NCBI RefSeq assembly: GCF_027922425.1 | Contig: NZ_BSFQ01000025.1 | Location: 1-64,000, forward strand | Origin: Pseudonocardia halophobica | GTDB taxonomy: Bacteria; Actinomycetota; Actinomycetes; Mycobacteriales; Pseudonocardiaceae | Direction of reading: 5' to 3' | DNA length: 64,000 bases | Part shown: positions 39,525 through 46,544 of the stretch, piece by piece | Layout of the letters: every line of letters begins with the position of its first letter | Position numbering within the stretch: position 1 is the first letter of the stretch | Position numbers and translations under genes: made by a program | Notes under the pieces: model-generated | Told to the model about the DNA's origin: nothing | The model's input: the letters and a program-made list of their open reading frames with translations, nothing else | Databases searched by the model: none

Positions 39525-40705
39525 AGCCCGCGCAGATCGCCGCCGTCGGATACGGCAGCACGGCGTACCACAAGCGCGGGAAGTCGCCCGATCCCGAGCG
39601 CAAGCTGCTGCTCAAGGCCATCGACGACGCCGCGGCGATGGCCGGGATCGACACCGCCGACATCGACGGGTTCGTCTCCTACGGCGCCGATCTCCAGGAC
39701 GGGCCGCGGCTCACCGGGCCGCTCGGCACGAAGGAGCTGCGCTGGAGCAGCCTCGTCTGGGGCGGCGGTGGCGGCGGCAGCGCCGGGGCGATCGCGCAGG
39801 CCGAGGCAGCCATCCTCTCGGGGCAGGCGGAGACCGTGGTCGTGTACCGGGCCACCGCCGAGTCGACGAGCGGACGGCTCAGCTCGGCCGTGAGCCAGGG
39901 CGTGTTCGGCCTCGCCTACCGTGCCCACGGCATCGACGCCCCCGCCCAGGCACTCGGCCTGCGGACCCAGCGGCTGCTCGAGGCCGAGGGCGTGCCGGCG
40001 AGCGCGCTCAAGGCCGTCGCGCAGGCCAGCTACTACCACGCGAACCGCACGCCGTGGGCCGTCGGCAAGGACCTGGTGCTCACCGACGAGGCCTACGACT
40101 CCTCGCGGCTGATCGCCGAGCCGATCCGGCTGTTCGACTCCTCGAGGGAGAACGACGCCGCTGCGGCGATCATCTTCACCTCCGCCGAGCGGGCCCGGCA
40201 CCTGACCGACAAGCCCGTGTACCTGCTCGGCGCGGCCTACGGTGCCCAGGGCCGGTGGGGCGAGATGGACGAGAACCACGAGCCGTACCACGCGTCGTCG
40301 CAGGCCGCGCCCGCCCGACGGGTCTGGGAGCGCACCGGCCTGACCGCGGCGGACGTCGACGTCGTGCAGCTCTACGTCAACTTCACCGGCCCGCCCGTCT
40401 CGGCGCTGATCGACCTCGGCTTCTGCACCGCGGAGACGGCCGGCGAGGTGCTCACCTTCGAGAACCTCGTCGCCCCCTCGGGCCGGCTGCCGATCAACAC
40501 GAGCGGCGGGGACCTCGCCGAGGGCTTCCTCCACGGGATGGGCAACGCCGTCGAGGCCGTCCGGCAGCTGCGCGGGGAGTCGCCCAACCCTGTCCCCGGG
40601 GCGAAGGTCTGCCTGGTCTCCGGCGGCCCGATCTCCGAGCTCAGCAGCGTCGCGCTCTTCGCCACCGAGCAGGGCGGACCGACCCCGAACAGGAGCACGG
40701 CATGA
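39521..40705 (+). CDS. Thiolase-fold protein lacking the catalytic cysteines, second copy
   Basis: 394-aa paralogue of the protein at 23328-24497. The nucleophile block is LVWGGGGGGSAGA (78-90), with a run of six glycines where thiolases have Cys. The C-terminal block is CLVSGGP, with no Cys at the CxG position. LPINTSGGDLAEGFLHG is kept. The same cysteine losses in both copies argue that this is a functional, non-Claisen enzyme, probably a retro-aldolase acting on a beta-hydroxyacyl-CoA. It overlaps the next gene by 4 nt, and the aldehyde or ketone it would release fits an ALDH immediately downstream. Confidence 0.85.
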   Translation: MKPAQIAAVGYGSTAYHKRGKSPDPERKLLLKAIDDAAAMAGIDTADIDGFVSYGADLQDGPRLTGPLGTKELRWSSLVWGGGGGGSAGAIAQAEAAILSGQAETVVVYRATAESTSGRLSSAVSQGVFGLAYRAHGIDAPAQALGLRTQRLLEAEGVPASALKAVAQASYYHANRTPWAVGKDLVLTDEAYDSSRLIAEPIRLFDSSRENDAAAAIIFTSAERARHLTDKPVYLLGAAYGAQGRWGEMDENHEPYHASSQAAPARRVWERTGLTAADVDVVQLYVNFTGPPVSALIDLGFCTAETAGEVLTFENLVAPSGRLPINTSGGDLAEGFLHGMGNAVEAVRQLRGESPNPVPGAKVCLVSGGPISELSSVALFATEQGGPTPNRSTA

Positions 40706-42159
40706 CCCTCGCCGACGACCGCACGTCCGTCCTGCCCACCCGCCTGGTGATCGGCGACGCCCGCCTCGACCGCGCGTCCGGCGGCACGTACGAGCACGTC
40801 AACCCTGCCACGGGGAAGACGCAGGCCGCGGTCCCGATGGCCGGCATCGCGGAGATCGACGCGGCCGTGGCCGCCGCCCGCGAGGCCCTGCCCGCCTGGC
40901 GGGCGTGGAACCCGGTCGACCGCCGCCGCGTGCTCACCCGCTTCGCCGAGCTGATCCGCGAGCACGTGGACGAGCTGGCCACCATCGCCTCGCTGGAGAT
41001 GGGCGGCCCGCGCGCCTACACCCCGTTCTCGGTGCACTACGGCGCCGACTGGATCGAGGAGGCGGCCGGCTGGGCCGACCGGTTGGCCGGCGACACCGTG
41101 CCGCTCACCGGCCGCGGCGTCTTCGAGTACACCGCGGTCGAGCCGGTCGGTGTGGTCGCCGGGCTGGCCACGTGGAACGGCTCGACCGGCGCCTACGGCA
41201 TGACGATCGGAGCACCGCTCGCGGCCGGGTGCACCGTCGTGGCCAAGCCGTCCGAGCTGGCACCCTTCGGCGCGATCCGGACCACCGAGCTCGCGCTCGA
41301 GGCCGGGCTGCCGCCGGGCGTGCTCAACGTCGTCACGGCCGGGGTGGAGGCCTCGTCGCACCTCGTGGCGCACCCGGGCATCGACAAGATCACTTTCACC
41401 GGCAGCCCGGCCACCGCCCGCCGGATCGCCGCGGCCGCCGCGGAGCGCCTGACCCCGTGTGTGTTCGAGCTGGGCGGCAAGTCGGCGAGCCTGGTGTTCG
41501 CCGACGCCGACCTCGACCGCGCGGTCACCTCGGCCCTCACCCTGACCGCCAACGCGGGCCAGGTCTGCACGCTCGGCTCCCGGCTGCTGGTCCACCGTTC
41601 CGTGCACGACGAGTTCGTCGAGCGGCTGACCGCGGCGCTGGCCGGCATCCGGCAGGGCGACCCGTTCACCGAGGGCGTGTCGATGGGCCCGGTGATCAAC
41701 CAGGCCGCGGTCGACCGCATCGTCGGGATGATCGACCGCTCCCGCGCCTACGGATTCGTCCTCGCAGGTGGGCAGCGCGCGGGCGGTGAGCTCGCCGACG
41801 GCTTCTTCGTCGACCCGACCGTCGTCGAGCTCCCGGACAACACCGTCGAGCTGGCCCGCGAGGAGGTCTTCGGGCCCGTCGTCGGGGTGCAGACCTTCGA
41901 CGACGAGGACGAGGCCGTCGCGCTGGCCAACGACAGCGACTACGGCCTGGCGGGCTACGTGTTCACTGCGGACGTCGGCCGGGCGTTGCGCGTGGCCGGT
42001 GCCCTGGACACCGGCAACGTCGGCGTCAACGGCGGTGGCGCGCCGGCGGGTCCGCACATCGGGTTCGGCGGCCGCAAGCAGAGCGGCTACGGCGTCCAGG
42101 GCGGCCTCGGCGGCGTCCGGGAGTTCGTGGCCGCGAAGACCGTGCAGGTGCTCCTGTGA
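40702..42159 (+). CDS. NAD(P)+-dependent aldehyde dehydrogenase
   Basis: ALDH of 485 aa with E256 (FELGGKS) and C289 (NAGQVCTLGSR), GFGGRKQSGYG near the C-terminus. ATG overlaps the stop of the thiolase-like gene. In this transcript it could oxidise an aldehyde released by retro-aldol cleavage (inference). It is not a close copy of the ALDH at 20034. Confidence 0.92.
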   Translation: MTLADDRTSVLPTRLVIGDARLDRASGGTYEHVNPATGKTQAAVPMAGIAEIDAAVAAAREALPAWRAWNPVDRRRVLTRFAELIREHVDELATIASLEMGGPRAYTPFSVHYGADWIEEAAGWADRLAGDTVPLTGRGVFEYTAVEPVGVVAGLATWNGSTGAYGMTIGAPLAAGCTVVAKPSELAPFGAIRTTELALEAGLPPGVLNVVTAGVEASSHLVAHPGIDKITFTGSPATARRIAAAAAERLTPCVFELGGKSASLVFADADLDRAVTSALTLTANAGQVCTLGSRLLVHRSVHDEFVERLTAALAGIRQGDPFTEGVSMGPVINQAAVDRIVGMIDRSRAYGFVLAGGQRAGGELADGFFVDPTVVELPDNTVELAREEVFGPVVGVQTFDDEDEAVALANDSDYGLAGYVFTADVGRALRVAGALDTGNVGVNGGGAPAGPHIGFGGRKQSGYGVQGGLGGVREFVAAKTVQVLL

Positions 42160-42178
42160 GAGCGGAAGGGGACGAGCG

Positions 42179-42478
42179 ATGAAGCCGACGACCGGCGCGA
42201 GGTTGGGCAGCAGCGGGTGCACCACGCAGGTGATCGTGGTGCGTCCGCCCTCCGAGGACGTCGACCTGACCTGCGGCAACGTGCCGATGGCGCCGTTGCC
42301 GGTCGACGCGGGCAGCCCGATCGGGGAGGACGGCCCGGGGTCGCTCACCGGCAAGCGGTACGTGCACCCGGCCACCGGCATGGAGCTGCTGTGCACCAAG
42401 GCCGGAGCGGGGCAACTGCGGGTGGGCGACGAGGTGCTGGGGATCAAGCAGGCGAAGAGCCTGCCGTCGTCCGACTGA
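42179..42478 (+). CDS. Small conserved-looking protein of unknown function
   Basis: 99 aa, starting MKPTTGARLGSSGCTTQVIV, 19 nt after the ALDH stop with AGCGGAAGGGGACGAG as ribosome site. It contains VDLTCGNVPM and a Gly-rich segment leading to ELLCTKAGAGQLRVGDEVL, three cysteines in all, no membrane segment and no signal. The C-terminal half could form a small beta-barrel. I do not recognise a characterised family. Position at the end of the DUF35/thiolase/ALDH transcript suggests an accessory role there. Confidence 0.65.
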   Translation: MKPTTGARLGSSGCTTQVIVVRPPSEDVDLTCGNVPMAPLPVDAGSPIGEDGPGSLTGKRYVHPATGMELLCTKAGAGQLRVGDEVLGIKQAKSLPSSD

Positions 42479-42498
42479 CCGCTTCAATCGTCATTACC

Positions 42499-42518
42499 GT
42501 AATACTTGCAAAGATAAA
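42499..42518 (+). promoter_or_regulatory. Operator-like site, family B (copy 3)
   Basis: GTAATACTTGCAAAGATAAA, 131 nt before the SDR at 42650, likely controlling the SDR-P450 transcript. The 171-nt gap holds nothing else that I can identify besides the ribosome site. Confidence 0.65.
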
Positions 42519-42649
42519 CAGGTCATGTGAGACTTCGCCTGGCGTGACCGCCGGCACACGGGAAGCCGTGCGCTCCGGACGGCTCCGACCCATCGACGGG
42601 ACGCGGCAGGTGTCCGCCCAGAAGGATCTGCGGCACAGGAGGAACGGCA

Positions 42650-43537
42650 ATGCGTTTGGCGAACAAGGTCGCGGTGATCACCGGTGCCGGCTCGGGCCTG
42701 GGGCGGGTGTCCTCGCGGCTCTTCGCGCAGGAGGGCGCGAAGGTCGTGATCACGGACGTCTCCGAGGAGCGCGCGAACGAGACCCTCAAGCAGGTGCTCT
42801 CCGACGGCAACGAGGCGATCGCCGTCAAGGCCGACGTGACCGTCGAGTCCGAGGTGGAGGCCGCGGTGCAGGCCGCCGTCGACACCTACGGGCGGCTGGA
42901 CGTGATGTTCGCGAACGCGGGCATCCCGGCCAAGGACTTCGGGCTCACCCCGTTCGAGGACATCTCCGAGGCGGAGTGGGACGAGACCCACGACGTCGTG
43001 CTCAAGGGCGTCTTCTTCGCCGTCAAGCACGCGGTGCGGGCCATGAAGAACAACCCGGGCGGGCCCGAGGGCGGCTCGATCATCTGCACCTCGTCGGCAG
43101 CCTCCCTGGTCGGCTACCCGGGCTTTCCGCAGTACGGGTCGGCGAAGGCCGGTATCAACGGCCTGGTCCGCATCTGCGCGGCCTGGGAGATCGGCCGCTA
43201 CGGGATCCGGATCAACGCGATCGCCCCCACGCACGGCATGTCCGCCAACTTCATCCTCCCCGCGGACGCCCCCGTGCTGGAGAAGTCCCACGAGGAGATG
43301 GCGGGCGAGTGGATCCCGGAGCACTCGCCGATCCCGCTCAAGATCAGCCGCCCGCCGCGCATCCTGGACAGCGCCTACCCGGCCCTGTTCCTGGCGTCGG
43401 ACGAGTTGCTGTACATGTCCGGTGTCACCATCCCGACCACGGACGGCGGCACCCTCGCCCAGGTCGCCATCCCGTTCGGCGCCAACTGGCGGGAGAACCT
43501 GAACGACAACGCCCGCAAGGGCAACTTCAACGGCTGA
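42650..43537 (+). CDS. Short-chain dehydrogenase/reductase
   Basis: Classical SDR of 295 aa, longer than usual because of a C-terminal extension ending ANWRENLNDNARKGNFNG. TGAGSGLG (11-18), D36 for NAD preference, FANAG, the TSSAAS serine block and YGSAK catalytic pair are all present. AGGAGGAA precedes the ATG. It is followed 31 nt later by a P450, so hydroxylation and alcohol oxidation may be consecutive (inference). Substrate unknown. Confidence 0.9.
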   Translation: MRLANKVAVITGAGSGLGRVSSRLFAQEGAKVVITDVSEERANETLKQVLSDGNEAIAVKADVTVESEVEAAVQAAVDTYGRLDVMFANAGIPAKDFGLTPFEDISEAEWDETHDVVLKGVFFAVKHAVRAMKNNPGGPEGGSIICTSSAASLVGYPGFPQYGSAKAGINGLVRICAAWEIGRYGIRINAIAPTHGMSANFILPADAPVLEKSHEEMAGEWIPEHSPIPLKISRPPRILDSAYPALFLASDELLYMSGVTIPTTDGGTLAQVAIPFGANWRENLNDNARKGNFNG

Positions 43538-43568
43538 GCGCGCCCACCACCACCTGCGGGAGTCACCG

Positions 43569-44795
43569 ATGACCGAGAAGACCCTGGACGAGGTCAAGGC
43601 GGAGCGCCGCCACGACTACGACGTCTACCCCGGCGGCACGATCCAGCAGAAGCTGGACGAGATCGCCGAGCTGCGGGAGAAGTGCCCCGTCTCCTTCTCG
43701 GAGAAGGGCGGGTTCTGGGTGGCCACCACCTACGACGACATCTCGAGCATCCTGCGGCGCAACAACCGCGGCTTCGTCAGCTTCCCGAACATCCCGGACG
43801 GGAAGGTGGCGTTCGGGCAGAAGCAGCAGATCCCGATCGAGCTCGACGGCGACGTGCACCGGAAGTACCGCAAGCTGCTCGACCCGCTCTTCTCCCCGGC
43901 CCGGGTGCAGGAGATGGAGAAGCAGATCCGCGACGTCGCGAACGGGCTCATCGACGGGTTCGTGGCGACCGGGAAGTGCGACGTGGTGCCGCAGTTCGCC
44001 TTCCCGTTCCCCGGCACGGTCTTCCTGTCCATCATGGGCTGGCCGCTCGAGGACGCCGAGCGCATGAACGACTGGGTCAACATCTTCCTCCACGGCGTGC
44101 CCGGCGGCACCGAGGAGGAGACGATGCAGGCCCGGATCAAGGCCAGCGAGGAGTCCCGCGCCTACATCCAGGCCATCGTGGACGACCGGCGGGCCAACCC
44201 CGGCGACGACATCACGAGCGTGATCGTGAACCAGGGGCTCGAGGGCGAGCCGATCTCCGACAGCGACCTCTCCGACCTGTTCGTGCTGCTGCTCATGGCC
44301 GGTCTGGACACGGTCCAGAGCGTGATCGGGCAGAGCATCGCCTACCTGGCCACCCACCCGGAGCAGTGGGAGGCCATGTTCGCGACGCCGGACGCGCTCG
44401 CGCCCGCGATCGAGGAGCTGCTGCGCTGGACCTCGCCGGCCATGCCCACCCGGAACGTCGCCGCCGCGTCCGCGCAGGTGGCCGACCTCGAGCTGCCGGA
44501 GGGCGAGCGGGTGTTCTGTCCGCTCGCCGCGGCGAACCGGGACCCGAAGTACTACCCGGACCCGGACACCGTCGACTTCACCCGCGAGTCGAAGCCGCAC
44601 CTGTCCTTCAGCCTGGGCGCGCACCGCTGCGTCGGCGTGCACCTCGCCCGCCTGGAGCTGCGCATCGCCTTCGAGGAGCTGCACCGGCGGATCCCGTCGT
44701 TCCGGCTGCAGGAAGGCTGCACCCCGAAGGAGCACCTGGGGCTCACCTGGGCGATCGAGGACGTGCGGATCGAGTTCGAGCCGCGCTCCGCGTGA
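43569..44795 (+). CDS. Cytochrome P450 (canonical I-helix)
   Basis: P450 of 408 aa with normal AGLDT (244-248), ExxR in EELLRW, and heme loop FSLGAHRCVGVHLA with C354. It differs clearly from the GGLHT pair and from the GGVRT P450 at 48775. Ferredoxin and reductase partners are not adjacent. GCGGGAGTCACC lies before the ATG. It may be the initial hydroxylase of the GntR-linked half of the island (inference). Confidence 0.93.
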   Translation: MTEKTLDEVKAERRHDYDVYPGGTIQQKLDEIAELREKCPVSFSEKGGFWVATTYDDISSILRRNNRGFVSFPNIPDGKVAFGQKQQIPIELDGDVHRKYRKLLDPLFSPARVQEMEKQIRDVANGLIDGFVATGKCDVVPQFAFPFPGTVFLSIMGWPLEDAERMNDWVNIFLHGVPGGTEEETMQARIKASEESRAYIQAIVDDRRANPGDDITSVIVNQGLEGEPISDSDLSDLFVLLLMAGLDTVQSVIGQSIAYLATHPEQWEAMFATPDALAPAIEELLRWTSPAMPTRNVAAASAQVADLELPEGERVFCPLAAANRDPKYYPDPDTVDFTRESKPHLSFSLGAHRCVGVHLARLELRIAFEELHRRIPSFRLQEGCTPKEHLGLTWAIEDVRIEFEPRSA

Positions 44796-44818
44796 CGATG
44801 ACCGCCTGAGAACCCATC

Positions 44819-44853
44819 GGCCTCGGAAGCCGAGGCCCCTTCGGACGAAGGGG
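44819..44853 (+). terminator. Two overlapping hairpins between P450 and synthetase
   Basis: GGCCTCGG-AAG-CCGAGGCC (44819-44837) and CCCCTTCG-GA-CGAAGGGG (44836-44853) are both perfect 8-bp stems and share two bases, so they cannot both be complete. They may act as a terminator or an attenuator lowering expression of the downstream genes. No T-tract follows. Confidence 0.5.
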
Positions 44854-44903
44854 GCAGTTCGCCGACTCCCTTCACAGCAGTACCCGCACGTCGAGAGGAA
44901 CCC

Positions 44904-46544
44904 ATGAGCCCGTCACCGTCGGCCGGGGAGGTCAGGTCGTTCGGCCTGCTGCAGCTGTGGGACGCCGTCGCCGACGGCGTCCCGGAGCGGGAGTGCGTCG
45001 TCCAGGGCGGGCGCCGGCTCACGTGGGCCGAGGTGCGCGAGCGGACGACGAGGCTCGGGTGGTTCCTCACCGGCTGCGGGTTCGGCCCCCGGGACGGGGC
45101 GGCCGTCGACTGGCGGTCGCCCAACGACACCGTCGGGCTGCTGCTGCGCAACAGCCCGGAGTACCTGGAGGGCAGCATCGGGTGTTACCGCGCCCGGTGC
45201 GCCCCCTTCAACGTCAACTACCGGTACCGGGCGGACGAGCTGGCCTATCTGCTCCGCGACGCCCGGCCGGTCGCGATGGTCCTGCACCGCGAGTTCGGTC
45301 CGGTGCTGGAGCAGGCCCTCGCGTTGGTCGAGGACCTGCAGCCGGTGCTGGTGGTCGTCGAGGACGGCTCCGGCGCGGCCCTGCCCGCCGGTGCGCGGGC
45401 CTACGAGGAGGTGCTGGCCGGCGCACGGCCGCCGGCCGAGCCGGTCGTGCCCTCCCCGGACGACGTGCACGTGCTCTACACCGGCGGCACCACCGGGATG
45501 CCGAAGGGCGTGATCTGGCGGCTGCGCGAGCTCGCCGGGCGACCCTGCGGGATCGCGGTGGAGTCGCTGGAGGCGGCCACCCGCGATGCTCCCCGTCGCG
45601 GGTGGCTGCGCGCCTTCGTCGCCCCGCCGCTGATGCACGGCGCCGCCGCCTGGTTCTCCTACGGCGCCTGGTCGCGCGGCGGCACGCTCGTGCTGAGCGA
45701 GGACCACAGCTTCGACGCCGAGCGCGCGCTGGAGCTGTGCCGGCGCGAGAAGGTCACCTGGATGGCCATCATCGGCGACCCGTTCGCGCAGCCGCTGGTC
45801 AAGGCCCTGCGCGCCGGGGCCGAGCCGCCGGGGTTGTCCTACATCTTCTCCAGCGGGGCCGCGCTGTCCCCGTCCGCCTGGTCCGAGTTGGACACCTACT
45901 TCCCGGGCCTGAAGCTCGTGAACACACTGGGCTCGTCGGAGACCGGGCCGCAGGCGATGCAGACCAGCAGCGCCCAGCCGGCGTTCAGGGCCGGGCCGCA
46001 GACCTTCGTCGTGTCCGACGACCACACCCGGCTGCTGACCGCGGAGAGCCCGGGCATCGGCTGGCTCTCCAACGCCGGCGAGCTCCCCCGCGGGTACCTG
46101 AACGACGAGGTGCGCACCGCGGCGACCTACAAGGTCGTCGAGGGGCTCCGGTTGTCTATCTCCGGCGACCGCGCGAGCGTCGACGGGACCGGCGAGATCC
46201 GCTTCCTCGGCCGCGAGGCCACGGTCATCAACTCCGGCGGCGAGAAGATCTACGGCGAGGAGGTCGAGGGCGTGCTGCGCGCGCTGCCCGAGATCGCCGA
46301 CGCGATCGTGTTCGGCCGCCCGAGCGAGCGGTGGGGCCAGGAGGTCGTCGCGCTGCTGGTGGCCGCGGGTCCCGAGCTGGACCGCGACACCATTCGCGCC
46401 CGCTGCGCCGACGCGCTGGCCGGGTACAAGATCCCGAAGGCGGTGGCGTACGTGCCGGCGATCCGCCGCCACGACAACGGCAAGGCCGACTACGCCTGGG
46501 CGGGCGAGACCTTCGCGTCGCTGGTCGCGGAGGTGAGCGCGTGA
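44904..46544 (+). CDS. Acyl-CoA synthetase, FadD19/FadD17-like
   Basis: 546-aa ligase whose phosphate loop reads VLYTGGTTGMPKGVIWR, with GG in place of SG and a following Trp-Arg, a form I associate with the FadD19-type steroid or branched-acid synthetases. GSSETG and INSGGEKIYGEEVE are present, and the C-terminal lysine is in HDNGKADY. The ATG has GAGAGGAACCC upstream. Its stop overlaps the GTG of the double CoA-transferase. Sterol-like or branched acyl side chains would be plausible substrates, but this rests on motif resemblance only. Confidence 0.9.
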   Translation: MSPSPSAGEVRSFGLLQLWDAVADGVPERECVVQGGRRLTWAEVRERTTRLGWFLTGCGFGPRDGAAVDWRSPNDTVGLLLRNSPEYLEGSIGCYRARCAPFNVNYRYRADELAYLLRDARPVAMVLHREFGPVLEQALALVEDLQPVLVVVEDGSGAALPAGARAYEEVLAGARPPAEPVVPSPDDVHVLYTGGTTGMPKGVIWRLRELAGRPCGIAVESLEAATRDAPRRGWLRAFVAPPLMHGAAAWFSYGAWSRGGTLVLSEDHSFDAERALELCRREKVTWMAIIGDPFAQPLVKALRAGAEPPGLSYIFSSGAALSPSAWSELDTYFPGLKLVNTLGSSETGPQAMQTSSAQPAFRAGPQTFVVSDDHTRLLTAESPGIGWLSNAGELPRGYLNDEVRTAATYKVVEGLRLSISGDRASVDGTGEIRFLGREATVINSGGEKIYGEEVEGVLRALPEIADAIVFGRPSERWGQEVVALLVAAGPELDRDTIRARCADALAGYKIPKAVAYVPAIRRHDNGKADYAWAGETFASLVAEVSA

